Notes: generated by a model not told the origin, from the sequence alone. Counted from the stretch's first letter, positions 37,577-44,211 are shown. The stretch is DNA of 44,211 bases from a virus (IMGVR_UViG_3300045136_000237:1-44211); one strand, 5' to 3'. Numbers and translations are program-made.

Positions 37577-39044
37577 TGAAGTATTCGAACTTCCTTCTTA
37601 CTGCAAGAGACGCTTGATAGCGCATATATTTTTGTATAAACCATGTTATCATAGCCAGAGTTATAACACCGTCTTGTTGCAATTTCTGATCATCGAGTCT
37701 GTACGAAATCAGCTGTCTTCGAAGCGTGTCGGCGTGATCGAGAGAATTCGAAACAATGATCTTGTTGTCGTCGAGCGCGAGTCTCAGCGAAGTGAGGATG
37801 TCGCGCTTCTTCGCGATGCTGTTGAACGTGTACTGATGCAGCGAGTCGCCAAGATGCTGAAGCGCCTCACCGAAGGCGTGTCCTCCGAAGCTCGTGCTAT
37901 CGATAATGCACGGAACGATGTTGCGTGAGAGCGAGCGATAAAGATAGACGAGGCGACTGATTTCATCGACGAGCAAAAGCATGCTTCGATCAGATGAGAA
38001 GCGCTTGATCTCGCAGACTTCGATCTTGTCTTTTCTAACGCGAGCGACGATAATCCAGGCGTCGTCGTACGTCAGAGCAGGGTCGCAGCCGACGACGTAT
38101 CGATCGCCGTCTTGATGCTGACTCGTCGCTTCGTTGACGAAGCTCTGTGTCACGCTTTGCTGACTGAAGTAAGCACCGACATCTTGCACGAACTCGCCGT
38201 CGATGTTCTGCTTGACGAGCGACGGAGGGATGCTGCGCAGAAGTTCTTCGAACAAACGTTCATCGAGTCCGTAGCCAATGTTGTCTCGCGTGCTCATCCG
38301 AACCCAGACAGCTCGATCATCGCCTTTCAGAGACTGCACGAGATCGTAGAACTCACCGAATCCGAGAGCAGGGGTGCTGACATAAATAATGGGACCGCCT
38401 GTCGAGAGTCTCCGAAGATGCAGGACTTCGTTTCTGATCTGCGTCAGGTATCGCTCGAAGGCGCACTCGTCGAAGCTAATGCCGTTCATCGTCAAACCGA
38501 GGAGCGCACGAGCCTTCTCGTCGGTGTGACGAATGTGCAGCTCACCTCCTCCGAAGATCGAGTTGACTTTGATACGCGTCGCAAGAGCGTTCGACTCGAA
38601 CGTCAGAATCTCACCGTAGGCTCTGCGAAGGGGGCAGCCAATCTTGGCGCTCTGCGCAGGATGAGATTCGCTAAAGATACGCTCGATTTCGTCGTAGAGG
38701 AGCTTGCTGACCTTGATCTCGTACGAGAGATGATACCAGTTGTAAGGCTGCCTCAACCACCGAAGCAGCTCCTCTTCGCTGTCGTTCGAAGGAGGGGGCA
38801 AGCCTATCTTGTACAAAATCGCCCAGAGACAGATGATCGCTAGCGCAGTCGTCTTGCCTGCGCGGTTGCCTGAGGTGACGACGATGTCTAGATATCTCCA
38901 AGCGTCGACGTTGTCGCTATTATTGTCGCGCTCTTGTACGACTTCGAAGACTCGACGCTGCGCAGGATTCGGCTTGACGCCTAACACGTGCTCTGAGAAC
39001 TTCGCGATGTCGTATCTGTACGCGCTAAGATCGAGTTCTTTCAT
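37563..39044 (-). CDS. terL: Terminase large subunit
   Basis: A 493-residue packaging motor. Walker A is SGNRAGKT (58-65), Walker B is ISFDE (189-193), and a coupling motif YVSTPALG is near 221. The nuclease domain has VVGCDPAL with Asp 321 and IIDSTSFGG further on. It pumps DNA into the procapsid and cuts it at the end of packaging. It starts two bases after the preceding tail gene. The sequence does not show whether ends are cos or headful. Confidence 0.95.
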   Translation of the reverse strand: MKELDLSAYRYDIAKFSEHVLGVKPNPAQRRVFEVVQERDNNSDNVDAWRYLDIVVTSGNRAGKTTALAIICLWAILYKIGLPPPSNDSEEELLRWLRQPYNWYHLSYEIKVSKLLYDEIERIFSESHPAQSAKIGCPLRRAYGEILTFESNALATRIKVNSIFGGGELHIRHTDEKARALLGLTMNGISFDECAFERYLTQIRNEVLHLRRLSTGGPIIYVSTPALGFGEFYDLVQSLKGDDRAVWVRMSTRDNIGYGLDERLFEELLRSIPPSLVKQNIDGEFVQDVGAYFSQQSVTQSFVNEATSQHQDGDRYVVGCDPALTYDDAWIIVARVRKDKIEVCEIKRFSSDRSMLLLVDEISRLVYLYRSLSRNIVPCIIDSTSFGGHAFGEALQHLGDSLHQYTFNSIAKKRDILTSLRLALDDNKIIVSNSLDHADTLRRQLISYRLDDQKLQQDGVITLAMITWFIQKYMRYQASLAVRRKFEYFNVAR

Positions 39045-39046
39045 CG

Positions 39047-40138
39047 TCAGATCGTCGTAGGAACGCAGAGAAGCGAATAGCGCTGATCGTGCTGCTTGCT
39101 CGTGATCTGAAGTCCAACAACTCGCATCTCGATAGGCACGACAGTATCAGCATAGAACGAAGAGAAGTTCGTGAATGCATTGTCTTCTGGCATGACGAAG
39201 ACATGCGACAAAAACAACTGAGAAGGGCGCACAATCACGTCAGTCGTCAAAGACGAAGGGAAGAGATCGACGAGCGTGTACTTCGTCGAAAGTCGCTTTG
39301 CTTCGCTTCGCGCGAGCGCATCGAGTGTGTTCTGATTCGTGATGTCAGTGTAGATTCTTGAGACAGATCTTCGCTCCAGGAATCCTACAGGAGATTGCGT
39401 GCTATAGATCACGCTACTTCCGTCGCGCTTCACGCCGAGAGCTCTGACTTCGTTTGCATATTGTTCGTAATCTGAGATCGAGAAGCTGCGAAGCGACGCG
39501 TCTCTCGTCAGAAAGAGAGAGACATAGTTTGTAGACGAAGGCTCGAGCGACATCCTCAGTCTGTTGTTCGCGATGTCGTCATAGAGAAAATATCGCTTCG
39601 TGTCTGTGCGCTGATCGTTAGCGACAGCGATCACATCGCGAATGAGATCGAGGCGAGGCTGAAAGGCGCTATAGTACGACGCAGTCTCGGTCGTCGTGAC
39701 AACAGCAGACGCGTTGAGCGTGTTGAGAACGCGCATCGTGCGCGAAGCTTTCTTGATTTGATCACTGACGATCGAGCTGACAGTCGCGTTCGTGTACTCT
39801 TCGGTCACGTCTGTCAGCGAGTATCGCAGAAGCTGCACGTAGTCGATGCCTGTGAACGTTACGAGATTCGGAGAGCGAGTCTTGTTGACGAGCACGCCTC
39901 TGCCGACGACTGTCTCGTCGTCGGCAACGAGCTGAAAGACGGGGATGAAGTCCTCGCCGACAGAAGGCTCGACAGCGAAATTGGCGAGGTACTTCGTGTA
40001 AGGAAACGAGCACACAATCTGCGCGCCGACATCGAAGTACTTCTCGTACGTCATCTCCGTCGGCACGCCGATATAGTGCGTCTCCATGACGCTTCGTGTG
40101 CTGAACGCATACTTGAAACCTAGCTCAACACGAAGCAT
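39047..40138 (-). CDS. Tail/baseplate hub-like protein (ReqiPepy6 gp37-like)
   Basis: A 363-residue protein. It has a beta-rich N-terminus, VTFTGIDYVQLLRYSL near residue 95, a domain with ASYYSAFQPRLDLIRDVI and a KRYFLYDD segment, the layout I associate with siphophage tail proteins of the ReqiPepy6 gp37 group. It is placed ahead of terL, far from the other tail genes. The call depends on overall pattern, so the precise role in the tail is uncertain. Confidence 0.55.
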   Translation of the reverse strand: MLRVELGFKYAFSTRSVMETHYIGVPTEMTYEKYFDVGAQIVCSFPYTKYLANFAVEPSVGEDFIPVFQLVADDETVVGRGVLVNKTRSPNLVTFTGIDYVQLLRYSLTDVTEEYTNATVSSIVSDQIKKASRTMRVLNTLNASAVVTTTETASYYSAFQPRLDLIRDVIAVANDQRTDTKRYFLYDDIANNRLRMSLEPSSTNYVSLFLTRDASLRSFSISDYEQYANEVRALGVKRDGSSVIYSTQSPVGFLERRSVSRIYTDITNQNTLDALARSEAKRLSTKYTLVDLFPSSLTTDVIVRPSQLFLSHVFVMPEDNAFTNFSSFYADTVVPIEMRVVGLQITSKQHDQRYSLLCVPTTI

Positions 40139-40149
40139 TTTCAGTCAAC

Positions 40150-40188
40150 GTGTCTGACTTCGTCAACGTGTCTGACGAAGTCAGACAC
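40150..40188. promoter_or_regulatory. 16-bp perfect hairpin between coiled-coil and tail genes
   Basis: GTGTCTGACTTCGTCA (40150-40165), a seven-base loop and its exact reverse complement (40173-40188) straddle the stop codon of the coiled-coil gene. The left arm lies within a partial duplication of GTCAACGTGTCTGAC (40144-40158 and 40162-40176). No T-run follows, so it is more likely to block ribosomes or stabilise mRNA ends than to terminate. Confidence 0.65.
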
Positions 40189-40828
40189 CGTACTTTCTCT
40201 GAGTCGATCCTGCAGGTCCCCGAGGCGCTCTCGCAGCGCCGCGAGAAGCAGCACCTCGAGCAAGCTGACGCTTCTGAGCACTACCGTAGAGCTTCGTAAC
40301 TTGAATCTCTTGCAGCTTCTGATACGCGCTCTTCGCAGCTTCGTATTGCTGCGCAAGCTGATTCACTTCGTTCAGTCGCTCGGCGTACGCACGCTGAAGC
40401 TCTTCGTATGCAGACTGAAGAGAAGCATTCTGCGCATCATACGATCCTTGCGCGCTCTGAAGCTGACTGAGCTGTCGATTGTATTCAGCGATCGCCGACT
40501 TGTACTGTGCTTCAGCTGCGCTAGCAGCAGATGTAGCAGAGACATACTCTGAGGCTCGCTGCTGAGCCTCGGCGATCGCAGCCTCGGCTTGCGATCGAGC
40601 CTGTTCATACGCCGACGCTTGCGTCTCGAACGTCATCTGCGCCTCTTTCATCTGCGAAAGTTGTTCGTTGAACGCTTGCTCTTCTTCTTGTCGACGACGA
40701 ACGTCGGAAATGACACCGTACGCAGATGAGCCTTGACTTACAGAACGAGACGCGCGAGTCTGCGCAAGCGACGAACTGCCAAGAAGACTACCTCGACGAA
40801 CGCGAGATGCTCGAGAATTCAGTGCCAT
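40181..40828 (-). CDS. Coiled-coil virion-associated protein
   Basis: A 215-residue protein from ATG 40828, with AAGGAG about ten bases upstream. A basic Ser-rich N-terminus (MALNSRASRVRRGSLLGS) leads into a long Ala/Gln/Glu/Tyr-rich coiled coil from about 45 to 180, and the C-terminus is Arg/Ala/Gly-rich with a second basic patch. It could be an internal head or tail protein that binds DNA through its basic ends. No family is recognised. Confidence 0.65.
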   Translation of the reverse strand: MALNSRASRVRRGSLLGSSSLAQTRASRSVSQGSSAYGVISDVRRRQEEEQAFNEQLSQMKEAQMTFETQASAYEQARSQAEAAIAEAQQRASEYVSATSAASAAEAQYKSAIAEYNRQLSQLQSAQGSYDAQNASLQSAYEELQRAYAERLNEVNQLAQQYEAAKSAYQKLQEIQVTKLYGSAQKRQLARGAASRGAARAPRGPAGSTQRKYGV

Positions 40829-40835
40829 GATTAAC

Positions 40836-41273
40836 TTACTCCTTGACCTCGGTTTCTTTCTCGATGTGTCGCTGCGCAGAAGCGACGAGCATGCGAGCGA
40901 CTCGAGAAGCAACTTCTACTTCGATGCGAGCCTTGGCTCGTTCATCGAGATACTTTTGAGCGATGATCGCATCGCGAACGCTCGGACGAAGCAGTCCTGA
41001 ATCGAGAGCGCTGCTCACGAGCTTGATGACTTGCTTGTAGATGTCAGTATCTTCGTCTATCTTCCAGACTTCATGTTGTTTGACGATCGTCTTCGTCTCG
41101 AGATCGAGCTCGCGAGCGACGTGCGCTCGATGACGATAGAGAGCGTGCGTGCTGATACGCGCACCTCGAGAAGCAGCAAAGTCGATGATGTCGAGAACTC
41201 GCTGATTCAGTCGAAGACGCGCATCGATTTCTTCTTTGAGAGATGACTTGCAGATCGTGCACGCTCGGCTCAT
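40836..41273 (-). CDS. Putative terminase small subunit (zinc/HTH type)
   Basis: A 145-residue protein. It begins CTICKS (Cys 5, 8), then EEIDARL, a helix-turn-helix-like stretch and ALYRHRAHV (44-52), a layout found in many phage proteins lying just ahead of terminase genes. The rest is helical and ends in a long charged helix suited to ring assembly. It would recognise the packaging site. The hairpin-rich tract upstream (41733-42598) is a candidate for that site. The ATG is six bases after a -10 box. Confidence 0.6.
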   Translation of the reverse strand: MSRACTICKSSLKEEIDARLRLNQRVLDIIDFAASRGARISTHALYRHRAHVARELDLETKTIVKQHEVWKIDEDTDIYKQVIKLVSSALDSGLLRPSVRDAIIAQKYLDERAKARIEVEVASRVARMLVASAQRHIEKETEVKE

Positions 41274-41279
41274 GCTATA

Positions 41280-41308
41280 AGTGTAGCACAGACTAACTCA
41301 TTTTGTAA
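41280..41308 (-). promoter_or_regulatory. Leaderless promoter of the packaging/virion operon
   Basis: TGC-TACACT on the minus strand (TACACT at 41280-41285), a 17-base spacer and TTACAA (41303-41308). Six bases separate the -10 box from the ATG at 41273. It lies at the end of the upstream gene and probably starts transcription of the whole terminase-portal-virion block. Confidence 0.7.
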
Positions 41309-41684
41309 GCGAAGCGATCGCGCGCTGAATATCTTTGTCTTCAGCTGTCTTGTGAATGATATACAGTCTCCACTTTGTGTCTTTCTCGTCTTTCGGGAGC
41401 GGAAGAAAAACTTTGATGATCTTCTCCAGTCCTGTGAATTTGACTCTGTTCTTGAGAGTGATGCGCCCTAGCGCAGCCTCAACGTAATGTCGTCGACCAA
41501 CACAACGAGGAGTAGGAATCGGCTTGAAGAAGTCGACGCAGTCAGAATGAGGACGCACAAGCAAAGGACTGAAGTGAACAACCTTCTCTCCTCGTTGACG
41601 CGCACGCCGAACTCTGCCTTCGAGAATGCGCTGCTGCCAAGGATTAGGGTCAAGCTCAAGATACGTCTTCTTGATCTTGCTCAT
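41298..41684 (-). CDS. Hypothetical protein
   Basis: A 128-residue basic protein. It has NPWQQRILEGRVRRARQRG near the start, RPHSDCVDFFKPIPTPRCVGRRHY in the middle and IIKVFLPLPKDEKDTKWRLYIIH near the end. No known motif is visible. It is the first gene left of the divergent promoter and its ATG lies six bases from the -10 box. A role in the switch to late transcription or in packaging would fit the position, but nothing proves it. Confidence 0.75.
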   Translation of the reverse strand: MSKIKKTYLELDPNPWQQRILEGRVRRARQRGEKVVHFSPLLVRPHSDCVDFFKPIPTPRCVGRRHYVEAALGRITLKNRVKFTGLEKIIKVFLPLPKDEKDTKWRLYIIHKTAEDKDIQRAIASLTK

Positions 41685-41690
41685 GCCTCG

Positions 41691-41732
41691 ATTGTAGCAA
41701 GCTCTTGATTTTGGTCAAGAGTGTGCTACAAT
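41691..41732. promoter_or_regulatory. Divergent promoter built on an inverted repeat
   Basis: ATTGTAGCA at 41691 and TGCTACAAT ending at 41732 are inverted copies, with a second inverted pair CTCTTGA/TCAAGAG inside. Leftward: TTGACC (41713-41718), 16 bases, TACAAT (41691-41696), then six bases to ATG 41684. Rightward: TTGATT (41705-41710), 16 bases, TACAAT (41727-41732). The -35 regions lie back to back, so the two directions probably compete or share a regulator. Confidence 0.8.
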
Positions 41733-42598
41733 GAAGTCGAGAGGCGCGGAGTCTCTCAAGCTCGGGTATGCGTACAGTGACGTGCGCATGCTGTCAGAGT
41801 CTCGTGGATCCGCTGTCAGGCAAGCAATCGTGTGGATTGTGACTTCAGATGAGGTCTGAAGTCTAAAGGCCTGTAGGAGCGACACTAGACGTGTGAGATT
41901 GCGTTCAGAGTCACGTGCTCTCATGCGAGTCGCAAGCTAGTAGAACATTTCGAACGTTGCGACGAGCGTGGCGAGAGAGCGACGCAATTCAACATTCACG
42001 CGCGTTTCCTGCTCGAAGGGCTGCCCGAGAGCGCACATAAGTGTCGTCGAAAGAGCCTATACGAGGCGAGAGCGAGAGCTGCTCGCATGCGAAGCATGCT
42101 CGCAGCTCAGCGTTCGTAGAACGCTAGAGCTGCTCTCAGTCGTAGCTCAGTCTGCTCGTTCGTATACAGACATGCTTTCCTACCAAGTGCTGACTCGTGT
42201 CAGCATCGGGTAGGATAGTATGCCTGCCGAAGGCTCGAGCTCGAGCTGCTCGCGATAGAGAGCAAGCGAACGAGCGAGAGCGCAGTCGAGCAAGCGAAGC
42301 GCAGCAAACGAGCGCAGTGACGCGAGGATTGCAAGCGAGAGCGTAGCAAGATAAGCGAGCGAGAGAGCGTGCTCGAGCGAGAGACTGAGGCGCGCTCGTC
42401 CGAAGCTCGATGCTGAAGGCGAGCGCAAACTCCCGAAGGGAGTTGTGAAGTAAGTAAGTAAGTAAACTAAGTAAGTAAGTTACAAGAGAAAGCCATACTC
42501 AGGCGCGCATCGTAAACTATGCGCGCCTCTCTCTGAGAGAGAATCAGACTTACGACTAACTCACGAAGCGATGTCTTTAGACTGACTCGCAAGAGTCG
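41733..42598. other. Long hairpin-rich region without a believable gene
   Basis: About 0.87 kb between the divergent promoter and the next gene. Frames here are low-complexity and lack ribosome sites. Hairpins include 41841-41863 (9-bp stem), 42076-42108 (two stems around a symmetric TC/TC internal loop), 42109-42125 and 42178-42215 (7+7 bp, loop TCGT). From about 42215 to 42420 the DNA is degenerate GCGAGCGA-like repeat. A TAAG tetranucleotide run lies at 42448-42483. A 10-bp-stem hairpin at 42501-42528 may end the gene at 42599-43075. Origin, packaging site and structured RNA are all possible. Confidence 0.7.
41739..42215 (+). ncRNA. Candidate structured RNA from the rightward promoter
   Basis: The rightward promoter at 41705-41732 (TTGATT, 16 bases, TGC-TACAAT) should start a plus-strand transcript near 41739. 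No open frame with a ribosome site begins soon after it, while several perfect hairpins follow as far as 42215. It would be the only plus-strand transcript in the window. The end point is set only by the last strong hairpin and is a guess. It does not match a tRNA or another RNA family I recognise. Confidence 0.3.
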
Positions 42599-43075
42599 TC
42601 AAGAGCCTAAGAATACACAAGCAAAGTAGATTTTCTCTGTGCTCAGTGCTTGTAGTGACTGAACTACTCCTGTAGCCTGACGAACGAAGGCTCGTAGCGT
42701 AATTCCTGATGTCAAGTAAAGTAAGGCAGAGACAGTCTGATGATTCGTTGAGTTTACGACGTATCCTTCTATCATCTGCCCCCGAATGTTAGCGGCGTCG
42801 TCTCTGATAGTCGCGCGTATCTCCGATCCTGCTGTTCCTGCTGTCGTAGGCATCCATCTTACTTGCAATGTCACCAACCACATACCGAGCAAGGACCCGG
42901 CGATGTTGAAGTTCCACCCCGAAGCGTCACTCTTTACCAATCCGTCGGTGTCGATCTCGACCGTAGGAGTGAACGTGTTTGGAGGATTGAATACCAGCGT
43001 TAAGGTTCCGTTTGCTACTGTCGCTGTTCCCGTGCTGACTGAGATGATCGCGCCTCTGAATGCCAGATTTCCCAT
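42599..43075 (-). CDS. Putative virion surface protein (C1q/TNF-like jelly roll)
   Basis: A 158-residue protein, all beta by eye. NGTLTLVFNPPNTF, then GSLLGMWLVTLQVRWMPT and GSEIRATIRDD, and finally KIYFACVFLGS, recall the C1q/TNF-like trimeric heads on phage fibres and capsid decorations, in which a G-x-W/Y-x-V-x-x-x-V-x-W strand is typical. It stands alone with its own promoter, so it may be made in large amounts. Host-receptor or carbohydrate binding is a reasonable guess. Confidence 0.65.
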   Translation of the reverse strand: MGNLAFRGAIISVSTGTATVANGTLTLVFNPPNTFTPTVEIDTDGLVKSDASGWNFNIAGSLLGMWLVTLQVRWMPTTAGTAGSEIRATIRDDAANIRGQMIEGYVVNSTNHQTVSALLYLTSGITLRAFVRQATGVVQSLQALSTEKIYFACVFLGS

Positions 43076-43081
43076 ACGTCT

Positions 43082-43090
43082 ATTGTAGCA
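43082..43090 (-). promoter_or_regulatory. Leaderless extended -10 promoter
   Basis: TGC-TACAAT on the minus strand (TACAAT at 43082-43087), six bases ahead of the ATG at 43075. The same nine bases form both arms of the divergent promoter at 41691-41732. The -35 region is not convincing. Confidence 0.7.
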
Positions 43091-43384
43091 TTCTCTATAC
43101 TCATAGAACTACTACGTAGAGTTTCGCGATAAAACTTCTGAAGTTACGTGCTGCATTCCCCTTGCGCGCGCGGCCGTCCGGCCGGCGAATGCCGCCGCCG
43201 TACCGGGGTCCGTTTCGAATTCTCGGGATTGGCGCGCGTCGATAGTCGGATAGGGTAGGCATACGCAGACACGTCGATTACTCGCGACGATTAGGGCGTG
43301 TCGGCGTAGGGCACCGCGTTTGTCGAATAGGTCGGCTCGCTCTCTCGCTCTCTCGCTCGCTACGCTCTCTCGCTCTCTCGCTCG
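43091..43384. other. Intergenic region with GC-rich hairpins
   Basis: No gene is visible. Near 43150-43210 there is a GC-rich run (GGCCGTCCGGCC, then CGGCGAATGCCG) that could fold and stop transcription from the cassette on the right. At 43261-43336 the DNA resembles, in reverse orientation, the promoter/leader region at 43980-44050. A 25-bp tandem repeat follows at 43339. Confidence 0.5.
43323..43336 (+). repeat. 14-bp inverted repeat, left arm
   Basis: TCGAATAGGTCGGC is the exact reverse complement of 43980-43993. A GGTGCC hexamer lies at the same distance beyond both arms, so the similarity is longer than the perfect core. The two arms enclose the cassette of two genes (43385-43938). Confidence 0.7.
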
Positions 43385-43388
43385 CTAC
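43339..43388. repeat. Two perfect copies of a 25-bp repeat
   Basis: A CT/CG-rich 25-bp unit (43339-43363) is repeated exactly at 43364-43388, the second copy reaching the stop codon of the gene at 43385. Similar GCTCGCTCGC runs occur inside both genes of the cassette (43677-43700, 43905-43920), where they encode Ala-Ser-Glu-Arg repeats. Slippage is likely to vary their length. Confidence 0.85.
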
Positions 43389-43735
43389 GCTCGCTCGAGT
43401 CGATTGACTCGCAAGAACAAGCGTCCCGAGCGAGTCGTAACGCGTGTGGTGCTAACGCGGTATCCCGATCCTTTCGCTGCTCGAACATAGAAGGATCGCG
43501 CAACTTTGAAGCTCGCATCGTCCCCAAAGGGCCCGATGACAAAGTACCCAACCTTTTCAAGATCACCGATCGACTCGCTATCAAGGGTCGACCGCGGTCG
43601 ACCCTTGCTAGCGACAATCGCGGGATCTTGAGCGATCAGTTCCTCAAAGGCCTGAGGATCGATGCGCGACGGTTTGCTCGCTCGCTCGCTCGCTCGCTCT
43701 GCGCTTTGCTTGGCCTTGATCTCGCCTTCGGTCAT
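43385..43735 (-). CDS. AT-hook-like hypothetical protein, variant B
   Basis: A 116-residue protein, the full-length counterpart of the truncated gene at 1-253. The N-terminus has an AERASERASKPSRIDP stretch partly made by a DNA repeat, then KGRPRSTLD, an AT-hook-like GRPR, and KVGYFVIGPFGDD. The C-terminus is basic (STTRVTTRSGRLFLRVNRL). ATG 43735 overlaps the stop of the previous gene by four bases. DNA binding is possible; the function is unknown. Confidence 0.75.
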   Translation of the reverse strand: MTEGEIKAKQSAERASERASKPSRIDPQAFEELIAQDPAIVASKGRPRSTLDSESIGDLEKVGYFVIGPFGDDASFKVARSFYVRAAKGSGYRVSTTRVTTRSGRLFLRVNRLERA

Positions 43736-43938
43736 TGTCGCTCTCCCTTTCGCTCTCGCTGTTCGAGTAGTTCGGCAGCGATCGCTCGCTGCAAGATAGA
43801 GACAGGATCGACTCCCGAGAGAGTCGATCCTGCTAGTGCGACAGCAACATTCGTCGCTTGTCGCTCTCGATAGAAGCGAGCGAGTCTCGATCGGTACCAG
43901 GTGATCGCTCGCTCGCTCGCTCTCGGTGAGTTGCTCAT
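43732..43938 (-). CDS. Small hypothetical protein present only in variant B
   Basis: A 68-residue protein starting at 43938 with AGGAGA about nine bases upstream. It is rich in Arg and Ala (SERAITWYRSRLARFYRERQ, then VSILQRAIAAELLEQRERKGERQ) and helical. In the left-hand version of the locus the ribosome site leads straight into the AT-hook-like gene, so this gene has been inserted or lost. The function is unknown. Confidence 0.7.
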   Translation of the reverse strand: MSNSPRASERAITWYRSRLARFYRERQATNVAVALAGSTLSGVDPVSILQRAIAAELLEQRERKGERQ

Positions 43939-43979
43939 CGCTCGCTCTCCTGAGTCGTGCGAGAGTCGGGAGAGAGTCT

Positions 43980-43993
43980 GCCGACCTATTCGA
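43980..43993 (-). repeat. 14-bp inverted repeat, right arm
   Basis: GCCGACCTATTCGA, reverse complement of 43323-43336. It lies in the leader of the cassette's transcript. The left variant has the related CGCCTATTCGACTG at the same place (about 317-330). Confidence 0.7.
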
Positions 43994-44006
43994 TTGTGCA
44001 GGTGCC

Positions 44007-44072
44007 GTGCGACGGCACGCGCGCCGTCGCACGCATTACACCGACAGGATACGTGCCGTGTGTTATGCTCAA
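44007..44072 (-). promoter_or_regulatory. Putative promoter and leader hairpin, variant B
   Basis: On the minus strand TTGAGC (44067-44072) and TATCCT (44046-44051) with 15 bases between them are a weak promoter. Downstream, GTGCGACGGC, a six-base loop and GCCGTCGCAC (44007-44032) form a perfect 10-bp hairpin. The left version of the locus has a hairpin in the same place with different bases, which suggests the structure is kept. Confidence 0.4.
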
Positions 44073-44100
44073 GTTAGGGGATGATTTAGATATCTTCATC

Positions 44101-44211
44101 TTTCGCGCGAAAATTTCGAGTTCTCGTGCCCTCTCTCGCACACATGTCAAGGCATCGAATTTTTCGATTTCTTGTCTTCGATGATCTTTTCGAGACTCGC
44201 AAGCTTCGCAT
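44101..44211. repeat. 111-bp direct repeat, right copy
   Basis: Identical to 467-577. The window ends exactly at the end of the repeat. The sequence to the left of each copy is related but clearly different, so the two copies mark a point where one sequence continues into two alternatives. Confidence 0.9.
44147..44211 (-). CDS. 3' end of array mini-protein 24 (second copy, cut by window edge)
   Basis: The last 21 codons of the gene annotated at 513-707, in the same frame, with the stop at 44147. It shows that the small-gene array also lies upstream of the variant B locus, as expected if the genome is circular or circularly permuted. Confidence 0.85.
   Translation of the reverse strand, partial: AKLASLEKIIEDKKSKNSMP

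Noticed and set aside
41739-42215. tRNA or tmRNA gene
   Set aside because: No seven-base acceptor stem followed by a D arm, anticodon arm and GTTCRA loop in correct spacing could be found.
41968-42428. Small frames on either strand inside the hairpin-rich tract
   Set aside because: They are Arg/Ser/Leu/Ala low-complexity products of GCGAGCGA-like repeats, without ribosome sites or family resemblance.
1-44211. Prophage or lysogeny functions
   Set aside because: No integrase, excisionase, CI-like repressor or attachment site was recognised; the inverted and direct repeats near the ends are better explained by a variable locus and circular closure.

Overview
The window is almost the whole genome of a tailed double-stranded DNA bacteriophage (Caudoviricetes), probably assembled from a metagenome. 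It carries a large terminase, a portal, a scaffold, an N4-gp56-type major capsid protein, tail proteins, a lysis cassette and a replication/recombination set. I see no integrase, excisionase, DNA polymerase, rRNA or recognisable tRNA. Every convincing protein gene lies on the minus strand, so the map is read here from high to low coordinates. The host cannot be named. Several promoters have a -10 hexamer only 6 or 7 bases before an ATG (leaderless mRNA), a style common in Deinococcus-Thermus and some other bacterial phyla, but base composition is close to even and does not settle the matter.

Layout in order of transcription. (1) 44211-43385: the 3' end of a small gene, a hairpin-rich promoter region and a two-gene cassette; 1-512 holds a diverged alternative version of this locus. 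(2) 43075-42599: one beta-rich, probably virion-surface, protein with its own leaderless promoter. (3) 42598-41733: about 0.9 kb without a believable gene, full of hairpins, with the only clear rightward promoter in the window. (4) 41684-28135: packaging and virion genes (small-terminase-like protein, coiled-coil protein, tail protein, TerL, portal and two very large virion proteins). (5) 28111-26578: scaffold and major capsid protein, ended by a strong terminator. (6) 26501-21654: two glycosyltransferases, a head-tail connector and two tail proteins. (7) 21621-17771: exonuclease, sugar nucleotidyltransferase, HAD phosphatase, cysteine-peptidase endolysin and small membrane proteins. (8) 17624-8949: AAA+ ATPase, two NAD-dependent sugar epimerase/reductase proteins, PD-(D/E)XK nuclease, a putative ssDNA-annealing protein, a TOPRIM-RecA primase/helicase and RusA. 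(9) 8766-513: a single, tightly overlapped operon from a near-consensus promoter at 8783-8811.

The most unusual part is region 9. It encodes a zinc-finger protein, a MoxR-type AAA+ ATPase, three small paralogous proteins, a protein joining an HExxH metallopeptidase-like domain to a VWA domain, and then 24 consecutive genes of 59 to 96 codons. Most of these 24 are diverged members of one small-protein family: a basic start (Met-Lys/Arg-Leu/Ile-Lys/Arg), a hydrophobic-Asp-hydrophobic strand, a strand centred on Trp, and a Glu-rich C-terminal helix with a basic tail. Neighbouring genes mostly share ATGA stop/start overlaps. I know of no described phage system with this structure. The pairing of a MoxR ATPase and a VWA co-factor with a large diversified set of mini-proteins suggests a substrate-handling or host-interaction machine with many interchangeable adaptors or targets; that role is inference.

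A second theme is sugar chemistry. A nucleotidyltransferase, an RmlD-like reductase, a UDP-sugar-epimerase-like protein and two glycosyltransferases directly after the capsid gene could together build and attach a sugar to the virion or to the host surface.
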